Positions 10,574-22,011 of a DNA stretch of 64,000 bases are shown piece by piece. The notes under the pieces were generated by a model that saw nothing but the letters and a program-made list of their open reading frames with translations, had not been told where the DNA came from and searched no databases. This DNA is from Hydra vulgaris. Taxonomy: Eukaryota > Cnidaria > Hydrozoa > Anthoathecata > Hydridae. How positions within the stretch are numbered: the first letter of the stretch is position 1; each line of letters opens with the position of its first letter. The translations under genes were made by a program, and so were the position numbers. The stretch is taken from positions 63,102,001 through 63,166,000 of the forward strand of contig NC_088920.1 of NCBI RefSeq assembly GCF_038396675.1, in the 5' to 3' direction.

Positions 10574-11493
10574 TTATAAATTATTTTGTATTGCTTTATA
10601 CTGTGAACTATCTATTATACCTTGTCGAAATAATTCATCACAAATTGAAACTGCTTCATTTATTGCTCCAGTGTTACCTGCTTTGCATAATTGAAATGTT
10701 TTACGTAATTCAAGCATTTCAATTAATGCATCAGGGTTGCTAGGAAGAATTATAGTTTGTATTTTTGTTCTTTCTCCAATTCCATTTCTTTTTAATTCTA
10801 GCTTTCTAGATATTTTTATATCTTTCCAAATGGGTGCTATTATATATCTGAATTTTTCACTTCTAGATGACTTTGGTTTACCTGTAGCAGAAGTAATTGC
10901 ATCTGTTTGTATTAATATCTTTCGATAATTTTTAAGTTCATCTTTACTATATATTTTCTTATCAGGACTAGACTTTGCTATCAACTCCCGTAGTCCAGGA
11001 GTACTATTATATGTTTCATCATCAATAATTATATCATTATTAATAATATGTATTGGTATTTTTCCAATATATAATATACCATCTTTAGAATGTACCCCAA
11101 ATGTAGTATCTACAGATTTTTTACTAGTTGCATACAATGTTAGATAATATGTAGCAACTTTTCCTATATTCATACGTTTTTTTTCTTCATGAAATGGTAA
11201 TAGTTCTTTAGCTTCAATTATCATTATCTCTTTATTTGCTTCAGGATAAGAATTTTAAAAAGTGAGTGCAAATTTATTAGCTTGATCATAGCTTGATTTT
11301 ACCTATTTATGTTTTCTTTTATTCCATCTTGACTATCAATTAATGGCTTGTACAATTTTTCTAAGCCTAACTGTAAATTAGTTTCACCCATCTTTTCGTA
11401 TAAACTATTATTCTGTATTCTTTTTTTAAGATCTAAGAATTCTTTAACAATTTGATCTCTATTTTCAAGATCTTCAATTTTTAGAAATGACAT
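10574..11493 (-). pseudogene. DUF8207-type protein of the viral element
   Basis: The N-terminal piece MSFLKIEDLENRDQIVKEFL (ATG 11493, coiled-coil-like) ends at 11299. A shifted frame then encodes 216 residues containing GKVATYYLTLYATSKKSVDT, FGVHSKDGILYIGKIPIHI, DETYNSTPGLRELI, KPKSSRSEKF and a C-terminal GNTGAINEAVSICDEL. The block FGVH..DG..YIGK.P and GTPGL-like turn identify a protein that is widespread in cnidarian and arthropod viral-like transposons (DUF8207, name from memory). The biochemical role is unknown. It contains one frameshift but is otherwise the best-preserved gene of the element. Confidence 0.65.
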
Positions 11494-11578
11494 TTTGCTT
11501 TTTTATAAAAAAGATAAATGTCATTTCTACATAAATCGTTATGTTGTGTTTTACGTTTTATGTTTAACGTTTTACGTT

Positions 11579-12480
11579 TTATTTTAATAAATTATTTTGT
11601 GTTTTTACATCTACATTTTTGCTAAATCTGCTTTTGAGTATATTAATTGCATCATCTCTTCCTTGTTTAATTAATGATTCTTTAGCTTGTTCATCAATTA
11701 ATTCTTTTGTATTTGTTCTAACTTATTCAAGCATGACTTTAAATTTTTCAAGTCAAGACTTTGCTATCAACTCCTGGACTTCGGGAGTTGATAGCAAAGT
11801 CTAGTCCTGATAAGGAAATATATAGTGAAGATGACCTTAAAAATTATCGAAAGATATTAATACAAACAGATGCAATTACTACTAATACAGGTAAACCAAA
11901 GTCATCTAGAAGTGAAAAATTTCACTAAGTATTAGTTTAAATCCGTTGTCATCTCTATTTCCATCTACTAAAGCATTAGAAATATAGCCACTTGTATTTT
12001 GTTTTGAATTTGTATTTATTTTTGAATCAGCAAGAACTTTAATCTTTGCTTGCTTTTCTGCTTTTAAATTTGATTTTTTATTAACTTGCCCTCGGATTAA
12101 TGATAAAACACCTGCTCCTATTGCTGCACCTTCACATGCAATAACTACTGGTGCTGCAACTGTTGTTGCTAAAAAGCCAATACAATAGTTTCAAGTGTCA
12201 TAGTGCTTGCTAGTAATGCATTATCAATTGCTGAAATTATTTTTACAGCTCTATGAAACTTTTTGATTCTCACACTCTATTTCTTTTTGAATCTCATTAA
12301 TTGTGTTTAGTAATATGCATGTGCTGTAATAATCTTATTTTCTTCATCAGGCGCACTTGGAAGACTTGGATATATTTTATTGAAAGTTTTGTTATCATTT
12401 GCACTCTGTGCATGGATTTTTGAATATATGTTATATTCAATTTTAATAAGTAAAAATAAATTTTCAAAAGAATATTTTTT
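11579..12480 (-). pseudogene. hydrophobic (membrane-type) protein of the viral element
   Basis: Pieces on the minus strand include SANDNKTFNKIYPSLPSAPD (about 12400), FLATTVAAPVVIACEGAAIG (about 12140, a long hydrophobic stretch), IRGQVNKKSNLKAEKQAKIK (about 12080), and a C-terminal KELIDEQAKESLIKQGRDDA ending at 11579. From memory the order matches a Polinton-like protein with one central membrane segment between coiled-coil parts. The gene is badly damaged and is interrupted at 11756-11935 by an inverted piece of the neighbouring DUF8207 gene. Function is unknown. Confidence 0.5.
11756..11935 (+). repeat. inverted partial copy of the DUF8207 gene with a hairpin junction
   Basis: On the plus strand, 11783-11935 repeats the minus-strand gene sequence of about 10850-10990 (ELIAKSSPDK, KNYRKILIQTDAIT, GKPKSSRSEK) with only a few substitutions. 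Next to it, 11756-11774 is the exact complement of 11784-11802, giving a 19-nt-arm hairpin with a 9-nt loop at the junction. Confidence 0.9.
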
Positions 12481-12501
12481 TTTTAAAATTTTTACAATGA
12501 A

Positions 12502-12876
12502 TTAACAAAACATATCTTCTTTTTTAATTAGTACATCAGAATCAGAATTATTAACAACATTTACTACAATATCATCAACAGTCTCTGATACTACAGAGTT
12601 TTGTAAACTTAACATTTTTAATTTAAGTTCTTCTTTTAATGAAACTAACGCAACATCTTCATTAACTACTACACCAAACTTAAAAAGAATATATTGATGT
12701 GATAGAGATTTTATTGTAATTTCGTGTTGTGCAAATATTTCATATTTATTCTCATTTATTAATACTGAAGGGTGTTCTAAATCTTTGTGTACCTTATAAT
12801 GAAGAAGTATTTTTAGAGGTTCATCTGGTATATATTTGTTTATAAAATTATGTAATGGCGGATTATTTCTTGGCAT
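12502..12876 (-). CDS. dUTPase-fold protein of the viral element
   Basis: This intact 124-residue frame starts MPRNNPPLHNFINKYIPDEP. Its second half has the beta-strand order of the trimeric dUTPase fold: YEIFAQHEITIKSL, then ILFKFGVVV (the LVDTG-like strand), and near the end DIVVNVVNNSDSDVLIKKED (resembling the VVNNS.....KKGD motif). The catalytic Asp motif is not evident. It is therefore better described as a dUTPase-like structural domain, as found in several Polinton/adintovirus-type elements. It is one of the few unbroken frames in the block and lies between the hydrophobic gene and the pVI-like gene. Confidence 0.55.
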   Translation of the reverse strand: MPRNNPPLHNFINKYIPDEPLKILLHYKVHKDLEHPSVLINENKYEIFAQHEITIKSLSHQYILFKFGVVVNEDVALVSLKEELKLKMLSLQNSVVSETVDDIVVNVVNNSDSDVLIKKEDMFC

Positions 12877-12914
12877 TTCATTTTATATGCAAAATAAATA
12901 AAAATTTCGAGAAA

Positions 12915-13492
12915 TCACAGAATCATATTCAAAAATGGAATATTAGCAAATGGTGAATTTGGTCCTAACAATAAACCTGATTCTGTTGATGTATATCCAT
13001 TTCCATTACGTAATTACAATCCATCACCTACAGAACCTCTTTTACTCCGTGGTCTCAAATATAAACCATTTCCTGCAGATGTCATTTTAACTCTTTTTCC
13101 ATTTTTTTAAGTACACAATACCCCTTCCAGCAATTTTCCAGCTGCTGAACCTACTCCTGTTAATAAACCTGTTGCAAGTGCTGGAGCAATGCTTGATGAT
13201 AAAAATTTTCCACCTGTACCAAGTAAAGGAATAAGTGCACCAATAAATCCTCCCTCTATTTGAGAATTGTGTGCTAGTTGTGTTTTACTTAAACTAATTA
13301 TTACAACCATACCTTTTTCATATACTCTTTTAACTCTATTCAATTGTGTATTTGTTACAGCTAATACATGCTCGCCATTAAGATCTGAATTGATAACTTA
13401 TTACTAGCTCCATAACCATCTTCAATTGCTTTTTTAAGTTTTTCTAATTGCCCTTGCGAAACATTTATTTTAATATTAGTATATTCACTCAT
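12915..13492 (-). pseudogene. pVI/pX-like minor capsid (membrane-active) protein
   Basis: The start MSEYTNIKINVSQGQLEKLK at 13492 is followed by a shift. The next frame has KTQLAHNSQIEGGFIGALIP, then a Gly/Ala-rich hydrophobic segment SSIAPALATGLLTGVGSAAG. A stop at 13107 follows, then a piece with GNGLYLRPRS and the C-terminal motif LLLGPNSPFANIPFL ending at 12915. The Gly-rich amphipathic/hydrophobic segment and the GNGLYL and GPNSPF.NIP motifs match, from memory, a conserved Polinton/adintovirus protein. It is compared with adenovirus minor core and membrane-lytic proteins. It is broken by at least two lesions. Confidence 0.6.
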
Positions 13493-13550
13493 TTTATATA
13501 TAATATAAAAGATAATTTTTATAAAAATTACAAAAAAATTATTTTACGAT

Positions 13551-14262
13551 TTATATCTTTACTTCTTTCATATAAAATGTAATAGTTACTACTTCTCCTC
13601 GTAAATTCAAAAGATTTCCATTTTGATCAAGCAATTTATTTTCCATTTTTGATATCGTTTTTAGTGTTACTGGTAAATAAATTAACGAATTAAATTAATA
13701 AATTACGGCTCTAGAGCAATTTTATAACCCGGATCTACAGTTGGAAAAAATGAATATATAACGTTATCATTTCCTCCATTTATACTATATCGTATACTAT
13801 TAATATTTAATATCTTTACTATATTAGTTGATATACTTGAGTCTGCTAAATATATTCCACTGTCAAAACCAAAAACAGTTCTAATTGAATTTGAAGTTGT
13901 AAAATCAGCTTTAAAACCAGTTGAAATAGTTAAAGTTGATATTAATGTATTATTATTTCCTTGAATTGTAATATTTGTAACTCCTGAACTTTTGTCACCG
14001 TTTTCAGTCATAATCAATAGAATATATTTATTTATATCATTGATTTCATAACATTCATCTGGAATATTTATATCCTTTCAAGTTGCTCCATTATCTGCAC
14101 TATATCTAAAATTGTTGTTTGAAGAATTAATATTAGGAAAACTGTAATATGTCTCTAAACTAACTAGAGCCATTTCATACTCTTTGTCCTCTCTCGAATA
14201 ATAGGAGCAAATGTAGTTTTTATAATATTGCTATTTCCGCTCACTGATAATAATATGCCCAT
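13551..14262 (-). pseudogene. penton-like minor capsid protein
   Basis: The start MGILLSVSGNSNIIKTTFAP at 14262 is followed by a frame change into MALVSLETYYSFPNIN, FRYSADNGATWKDI and ILLIMTENGDKSSGVTNITI. The next block contains FGFDSGIYL and NVIYSFFPTVDPGYKI. After a stop at 13703, the C-terminal LLDQNGNLLNLRGEVVTITF ends at 13551. The motifs FGF.S..Y, YSFFP.V.PGYKI and LVD.NG..LNLRGE..T are, from memory, a signature of the single-jelly-roll minor capsid (penton) protein of cnidarian Polinton-like viruses. There is one frameshift and one stop. Confidence 0.65.
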
Positions 14263-15655
14263 TTTGTTTTTTTTATATATAAGATAATATTTTGTTTTTT
14301 ATTATTTTTTAAAATTCACAAGTTGGTATATAACTTAAGAAAGTGTTCTAAACCAATGAGGAAAAAAACCAGATGAATTTTGAGCATGAAGAAGTAATAA
14401 CAGTAAAACAATAGGACTTATTTAAATGATGAAACTTGCAAGTTTTAGTTTATGGAACAAGTGGTGATAGCCTGTTAAAGTAGTGGCTAGGGTGTTATTA
14501 TTAGAAAAGAGAAAGAGATGAAACCATATGACAATGGGAAGGTTCAAACTTAAAGTGTGATACTATATGGCACATGTCTAAAATAAAAAGTTCTAAAATA
14601 ATATACAATTTTTAACAACTTTCCTAGAAATTTCTGATGTAGCAGACTAATTTATTAAAACAATTAATAATAGTGCATTTGATTGTTGCTATTAAGAACT
14701 AAAGTATGATAATTGTTAGACATGTTGATAAGATTGAAACATACATTTTAAGGCTCAGACCAACTTTCAAAATCACACATGGTTCATGAAAACTTGCACC
14801 TGTCCATAGCAATAAAATTTTCTTTTTTTAAAATCTAACAATTTCTGCGCCCATGGAGTCCTGTCCATAGCAATAATTTTTTTTTTCAAAATCTAATAAT
14901 TTCTACATCTATGCAGATCTAAATATAATTGAAGCACAAAGTACAAAAACACTATACGGGAAAAATTTAACCAATAAAAAGTTACGGGGTCTTAAAGGTA
15001 ATTAATCTGGGGGTAAAAAGTAGGACGTGCAAAAATAGGTTACAATTATTTTTTTTTTTAAATGACTATGTATAAAGTTTTGCAAGAGTTTTATTTATTT
15101 AAAATTTAAATTAGTTTTTATAGTAGTGCAATTGAATCCCAAAACCATTTTTCAAAAAAATCTTTAGCGGGCGCCATACCGCCTAGACAAGATGCTTTAC
15201 AACAGTATCTCTAGAGCAATGCACAGTTTGCGATAACGTTATTACATTATATATGGTCTATTACGTTTTATTATAGATTAATGTGTATAAATTGTAAAAT
15301 TATAATTTAGCTAACAGCCTTATAGTATACATGTATGTGTAAGCATGATTGTGTTGAACATCTAAAAAACTAAGTGTTGTTTCTGGTCTCGTTAAAAATT
15401 TAAATTTAATTTGGGTCTTAGCTTTAATTGTCTTGGCTACATTTTTGTCACTTATGAGGCTTTTTTTTATCTTTTATCTTTAAACTGCCATAACTTTGCA
15501 GAATAATGTAATATAGTCTCCTAATGTTGCAGATATAATATTACATATTTTGCGAGAAAATAGTAACATTTTGTTGCTCCTCATGGTACTAAGAACAACA
15601 ATAAAGATGGTGATGTTTTTCCTAACCATTTTACCCTGAAACTTGGGTTTCAGCT
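14263..15655. other. non-coding DNA with a local direct repeat
   Basis: No gene seen. A segment of about 60 bp (CCTGTCCATAGCAATAA followed by a T-run, AAAATCTAA and AATTTCT) occurs twice, at about 14800-14850 and 14868-14915. Confidence 0.5.
15425..15655. repeat. dispersed repeat, copy 1
   Basis: This matches 17535-17770 in the same orientation: TTATGAGGC then T-rich, ATAACTTTGCAGAATA, ATATAGTC, AACAATAAAG and AACCATTTTACCCT. No reading frame. It is likely a non-coding part of a mobile element. Confidence 0.75.
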
Positions 15656-15706
15656 GCTGATGAAATTGTTGTTTACTATGAGATTGTAAACAACAATTTC
15701 ATCAGC
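15656..15706. repeat. perfect inverted repeat, 21-nt arms, 9-nt loop
   Basis: The arms start GCTGATGAAATTG and close with CAATTTCATCAGC. The match is exact over 21 nt. It lies at the end of dispersed-repeat copy 1. The corresponding position in copy 2 (17.77 kb) lacks it. Confidence 0.9.
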
Positions 15707-15782
15707 AACAGAAAAAAAAAAAATTTCACAGATTGAGATCTGTGAAATTTGACAGATTTGTCACTTTTTCATCTTTTATGTT

Positions 15783-15930
15783 ATTTACCTCCCAAGGATG
15801 AGAAGGCCACTATAACTGAGGAGACTACCTAAATGTCGTTAAAACCCTCTCTCAACACAAACTTTAATGAACAAGGTCGCTGCGCAGAGAAACAAGTTTG
15901 TTCAATTGAATTTCAAGTTTAAATTTGAAG
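15783..15930 (-). mobile_element. SINE body fragment (same family as 3.2 kb)
   Basis: The complement reads TCTGCGCAGCGACCTTGTTC, GAGAGAGGGTTTTAACGAC and GTGGCCTTCTCATCC, in the order of the SINE body at 3320-3445. The tRNA-like head is missing (5' truncated). Confidence 0.65.
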
Positions 15931-16740
15931 TTCAATTGAAACTTCAGTTTCTTTCTCCCATTTTCTAGTCTTCTTTTTTCTATTGCTCATTGACATTTTC
16001 AATTTAAAAAATATAACTTTTAAATATATGGTGCATTCTTCTCATTAAATAGTGCATTCTTCTAGATTGTCTATATTTATATTGAATTTAAAAACATACA
16101 ATATTCAGAAACACTGTTTACTGTTTTAAACTTGGCGTTACATAAGAGTAGTTCTCAAACTACCTGTATCACCTTTTTGTATTTTTTGTTAAATGCAAAT
16201 AATTTGAAATAAAAAAATAAAAATTTAAAATAAATCAATACATACAAGTTTAACATTAATTTTTTTTTTCTTTAATACAAGTTTTAAATTATGTTTAAAA
16301 ATCTTTTTAAAAATAATTTGAAAAATTCTTGTTATTAAAGTAACATTATATAAAATATACGTTTAATAAAGTTAAAGTAAAAAATTACACTAATTTTCAA
16401 TATCATTAAATAAAAATAAAAAATTAAACAAGTACAAAATAAAAATAAAGCCCAAAAAAACCCAAATTTACCCAATAAAACCAAAAATAACCCACAAAAA
16501 ACCCTTGAGTTGGGTTATTTTTTAAAAAAACGGTTTTTGCCGACTCTGGTTCTAATGTTATCCTGATACCTCACAATCAAATTTTGCATTGATAAGGGAT
16601 GAAACAATGGCCAGATGATATCAATTATGATAATTTAAAAGAATCAAGATTAGTTAATGCAATAGATTAAAAAAAAAAAAAATTCTGTGTTTGGAATATT
16701 TCTTGTTAAATGAGATTTGATTAAGATTGTTTAGTTCAGT
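15931..16740. other. AT-rich non-coding DNA
   Basis: A-rich and T-rich stretches, including a run of CCCAAA/CCAAAAA-type units at about 16450-16505. No gene seen. Confidence 0.4.
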
Positions 16741-16823
16741 TGCTATTTCATGTGAATCCTTAAAAATTTCATCATATATTTTAATGCAATTTTCAAAGCA
16801 CGTGTCACCAGTAATTTTTTAAT

Positions 16824-16946
16824 GCACATTGTCTGTGGTGCAATAATGTACATTGTCTGTGGTGCAATCGTGTACATTGTCTGTGATGCAATAATGTACA
16901 TTGACTGTGGTGCAATAATGTACATTGTCTGAGGTGCAATAATGTA
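16824..16946. repeat. 24-bp tandem repeat, about 5 copies
   Basis: The unit ATGTACATTGTCTGTGGTGC plus AATA is 24 bp, or eight codons. The minus strand therefore stays open and would read an eight-residue repeat (MYIIAPQT). The open frame is a by-product of the unit length. I have no other sign of a gene. Confidence 0.85.
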
Positions 16947-17091
16947 AATGGAATCAATAACAATAATTAATAAAACTAAAACCTAAGTAAATAAAAATTT
17001 CAAATAAAAAGCAAATCTGCCTTTGGCTGAATTTGGTTTGATATTTAATTGATAAGATTGATTTGTCAAAATTTGTGTTTCGGAGTTATAG

Positions 17092-17125
17092 GGTTGAGAG
17101 AGGGTTATAACCAATATTAAGTATA
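17092..17125 (+). mobile_element. short SINE-body fragment
   Basis: Carries GGGTTGAGAGAGGGTTATAACCA, the same core as in the SINE copies at 3.2 and 15.8 kb. Confidence 0.5.
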
Positions 17126-17534
17126 AAGGTGAATAACATAAAAATAAAAAAAAAAGGTGTACTAATCTTTCTAGTAAGAGGTTTTCCACTAGTTGATATA
17201 TAAAAACTACTTTAAATTACAATCTCATATATAGATAAAAATTTTCAACCAAAATTTCTGAGTTCAGCTGAGTGCAGTGGGTGTTTGGCTTTTTATTATA
17301 AATGATAACCAATTGTAGATTTTGCTTTAAAAAACTAAAAAAGACAAATAAAGAACAGCGTTAATCAAATTTAATACATTTATATACAATTAAATTGTTT
17401 ATTTTACATTTGGGTAAGCAAAGCAAAACAAAATTTTTGTTACAAATTATTTCAAAATTTTTATATATTAGTTTTTTATATACAAAACTTTGTATTTTTT
17501 TAAATACATTTTAATAATAGGTTTAGTACCACCT

Positions 17535-17770
17535 AATTGTCTTGACTAAATCTCTGGTAATTATGAGGCATTTTTATCATTTATCTTTGAAAATCCATAA
17601 TTTTGCAGAATACTGTGATATAGTCCCTTAACTTTGCAGATATGGCATTACACATTCAGCAAGGAAGTAATATCAATTTTTTTGTGTTGCTTTTCATGGG
17701 TTTAAAATCAACAATAAAGTTGAAGATGTTTTAGTTAACCATTTTACCCTAAAACTATGGTATCAGATTG
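17535..17770. repeat. dispersed repeat, copy 2
   Basis: Direct-orientation partner of 15425-15655, diverged by substitutions and small indels. Confidence 0.75.
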
Positions 17771-17885
17771 TAAATTTATGATCTCAATTTTTAGCTTTAA
17801 CAAAATAGAACGGAATACTTTTCTTAAATTCTGTCTCCTTTCCTTCCAAATCTGTTTAGGCATGTTTTGACAATAGTTTTTTTTT

Positions 17886-18150
17886 TTTTTTGCAGATCTG
17901 TCACAAAGCCAGCAAGTTCTTGTACACGGCTCAATTTGACAACAAATAAATCTTTATCTATTGGTAATATTGCAGTTCTTTTGCAATCAAACTCTGATAT
18001 TTCATCTTCTTAAGCATTTATTTTCTCTGTGCTTTCTTATTTTTTGCACAACTTTACCTTCTTCCTCTTTATTTACAGCCTGTTTGCTGGCTTTTTTATA
18101 TATGTTTTTGGCATCATAATAATTCAATTTTGGGCCCCAAAAAAATTGTT
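17886..18150 (-). pseudogene. unidentified coding remnant
   Basis: The minus strand has a coding-like stretch, NIYKKASKQAVNKEEEGKVV. After one stop it continues DEISEFDCKRTAILPIDKDL and FVVKLSRVQELAGFV. The composition is more protein-like than its surroundings. A T-rich run resembling a splice or polyadenylation context flanks it. I do not recognise the family. It may be an exon of a transposon gene. Confidence 0.3.
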
Positions 18151-18548
18151 TTATCTGACAGAAAATTGGTCTTTTCTTTCATAAGGCCGTATTAATTCTA
18201 AAAATTAATTTCACTTATCTTATAAAATAATATTATATTATAAACATATATCTAATTGAAGTATTTATTTGTGATAAATTGACTTTTTTGTAGTTTTACC
18301 CGTAAATTGCCTTAAAATGTGAAAATTGTATTTTTTGAATAAATCAGAGTGTTTTTTTTTTACTTTTTTAAGTCTTATTTATTTCCATAATTTTTGTAGA
18401 GGATTCTACTTTCAATTGTTTTCGCTTTTAAGTAATTTTTTTAATTAAGTAACATATGTATAACTTTTGTTTGAGTTTTGAAGATTTTCTTAGACTATTT
18501 TAATCCATGGTGATTTTACATTTTTGATTTCAAATTCAAAGTACATAT

Positions 18549-18560
18549 ATATATATAAAC

Positions 18561-18647
<87 letters not shown>
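18549..18647. repeat. (AT)n microsatellite
   Basis: Continuous TA/AT dinucleotides, directly abutting the fold-back unit at 18650-19053. Confidence 0.95.
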
Positions 18648-19250
<603 letters not shown>

Positions 19251-19704
19251 TAGCTTTTGAAAGATGCCTTTTGCAAACTTAAGAAAAATTTTAGTTTCTG
19301 CTTTTTTTTTTATATATCTATTTCTTTTAACTGATTTTATGATAAATACTCTAGAATGAGGGGTAAGCAAAACTGTACATTTAAAAGTTTTTGTTTCAGA
19401 TTTATAATAACAATATTTTACATATAATAGTATTTCATCTTTCACATTTATTTTCTTTCTATTAATTTATAAATGGTTTCAAAAATCACCTATAGATATA
19501 ACTTGACTGAACATTTTTTTTTTGATTGATCGTCTGTGAACTTTTTTTTTTTTATTGGTTTCTTTTTTTTTTCTTATTGAGTTATGATTTAAGTTAATAC
19601 TGTTCATTTATGTGACTTCTTTTGATAAATGATTGTTATTTTTATTCCTGTATAATTTAATGCTCATTTGAACCTTTTAGCTGGCGTGTTTTGCTAATGA
19701 GTAT
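19251..19704. other. AT-rich non-coding DNA
   Basis: T-rich runs, no gene seen. Confidence 0.4.
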
Positions 19705-21310
19705 AGCTAGATTTAAGACGTAACTAAAACACGTTTAAAACAATTTTTTTTAACGTTACGTTTCGTCTCAATTTGTTACACTGTTTAAAAAAAAAGATGT
19801 AATGTAACATAAAAAAATTTATATTTATGACATATTTTAACTACGTTTTAATTCTTAAATGTTTTACGTTACGTCTAGATTGGTTATACTTTTAAAGGTA
19901 ATAAGTACCTTAGATTGCTAAAGTACATTAAGTTATTTTTACTAACTTAAGGGGTATGTCCCCTGTTTAACCTAAAATGACAACTTAGTGTTGCATGCAA
20001 TGGAACGATATATTTTGTAGTAGATCCTACAAAATTAGTGCAAAATTACTAAAAAAAATTTTTTTTTAAACCATTGCAGTCGTCTATAATGGCTGCAATT
20101 CAAGAAAAAGTCAATTTTTTTAGCAATTGATAATATAAAAACTGTTTAATATGTCTAAATGAAACTTTGACACAAGACTCTTTAAAGTAAGATCTACAAA
20201 TTAAACTAAAACAATATTATAATTTTTGCCTCGATTGCCCATAGTATTTGATCAAAATATTTTAATATAGGGACAATATAAAATATTTCTTGATTTAAAA
20301 GACCGAACTCAAATGTTTTTAGTTTAAGTTGCAAGTACAAGTCATAAAAATGACTTTTAATCAAATATTAAGTAAATTAACTTGATAATGCAGTAAATGT
20401 TTGTTTATCGTTACCCTATTGCTAAATACTATCTCATATTTTATTTTTACTGTAAAATAGCTTCGTCTCAATTGGTTACTTTGTCACGAAAAAAAAATAA
20501 AGTTTCAATACGCAATGCTACGTCTCAAATGTTTTGTTTTTTTTTAGCTTTATAAAGTGTAACCAATTGGGACTTAACGTAACGTAACTAAATCTAGATT
20601 TGAGACGTAACTAAGATACGTCTCAAACATGAATTTTTTTAACGTTATGTTACGTCATAATTTGTTACACCAAAAAAAAAAAGAGACCTAATGTAACGTA
20701 AATATTTTTATATTTGTGACATATTTTAAATGCGTTAACGCAATTAAAATCCGTCAATTAAATATATTTAAGAATTAAAACGCTTTAATTTATAAATGTT
20801 TTGCATTATGTTATTTGGTTATACTTTTAAAGGTAATAAGTACCTTAGACTGCTTAACCTTAAGTTATTTTTACTTATAAAGGTACTTTTTTATTTTTCG
20901 TTACGTTACTTTTAAAGCTTTATAAGTTGTATTTACCTTTTAGAAATTATTTTTTAAAAAAACCACGAGCGTGGGTTAATTTTTTAAAATACTTTTTCAA
21001 TTACAATAGTTTTGACAAGCGTGGTATTGGGTTTTCAAAAATCAAATACATAAATAATCAAATACTTAAATAATATTGTATATTAAACATATTTGTTAAA
21101 TACTCATGATAATGAGTTACGGTATTTAGCAATACGAAAAAAATTTCAAATTGCAAAATTATTTTTAATTATTTCATTTTAACGTATAAAGTGCAACTTT
21201 TAAAAAGTGCAGACTGAAACGTAACTTAACGTTGACAAAAATCTATATTTTAGACGTATTTTAACTATCTATCTAGTCTCATATCTAGATTTTGTTACGT
21301 TGCGTTACAT
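19705..21310. repeat. direct repeats rich in ACGTAACG/ACGTTACG motifs
   Basis: A unit of about 240-280 bp occurs at 19705-19945 and again at 20597-20875. Shared landmarks in the same order are GACGTAACTAA, TTTTTTTAACGTTA, AATTTGTTACAC, TGACATATTTTAA, TTAATTCTTAAATGTTTT, GGTTATACTTTTAAAGGTAA and TAAGTACCTTAGA. A third, diverged stretch lies near 21180-21310. No reading frame seen. It could be non-coding mobile-element sequence. Confidence 0.65.
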
Positions 21311-21559
21311 TTTTTTTTTGTCATTAATACAAGAGTAATACTTCACGAGTTTTTATAAACCTACAAGCAAAAATGTATATAAAATTTCAAGCTTTTTTAT
21401 GATGTCAATTTAATTAAAATGTACATTAATTTGCGTTAATAAATTATGTGTATAGCTGCACTTTCTGTGCAATATATGTCTACACTCTCTGACTTCACTA
21501 TACCTATTCACTAATTATGTGCATATGAAAAGAAAATTATATAGATAGGTACCATAGAT

Positions 21560-21800
21560 TACAATGTTACGTTTCCTTAGGTCTAAATGTTACATGTTGT
21601 TAGGTAACACTTTTCACGTAGCATTACGTTACAATCTCGGTTACGTAAAATTAACGAACATTTTGCACGTAACGTTACGTTACAGTGTTACGTACTGTTA
21701 CGTAAAATGTTACGTCTTGGTTACATAAAAATAACTAACATTTTGCACGTAACGTAACGAATCCCGTTTATGTTACGATGCGTGACATAACTCTAAAATG
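21560..21800. repeat. dense TTACGTAACGTT-type repeats
   Basis: GGTTACGTAAAATTAACGAAC and ATTTTGCACGTAACG occur at 21638-21676. A variant copy follows at 21719-21757. Many further GTTACGT/ACGTAAC words lie between them. Confidence 0.7.
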
Positions 21801-22011
21801 TTATAGGGGAAATATTAGCAGCTATTAAAATCAAGTTTATTAGAAAAACAAACCGTATTTTATAATCCCAATTGTTAATAATTAAAAAAAAAAAATTTTG
21901 TTGAGTTCAATAATACAGAATAATTAAAATTATGAAAATCATTATAAAAAATAAACATTTTTCCAAAATGTATTTAATGATTTTTCATTAAATATGTTAA
22001 ATATTTAATAT

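Larger units (their letters stand above)
3830..14262 (-). mobile_element. decayed Polinton/adintovirus-like element
   Basis: A contiguous minus-strand block carries protein-primed DNA polymerase B, an adenain-type protease, a major-capsid-like protein, a penton-like minor capsid protein, a pVI/pX-like protein, a dUTPase-fold protein, a DUF8207-type protein and basic core-like proteins. This set is typical of Polintons/Mavericks and of adintoviruses that are endogenous in cnidarians. Almost every gene has stops or frameshifts, so the copy is dead. I saw no terminal inverted repeats, no retroviral-type integrase and no packaging ATPase. It is therefore either truncated or from a lineage that lacks them here. 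The left end adjoins an unrelated transposon fragment. The right end fades out after the penton-like gene. The gene set is clear. The choice between Polinton and adintovirus is not. Confidence 0.85.
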
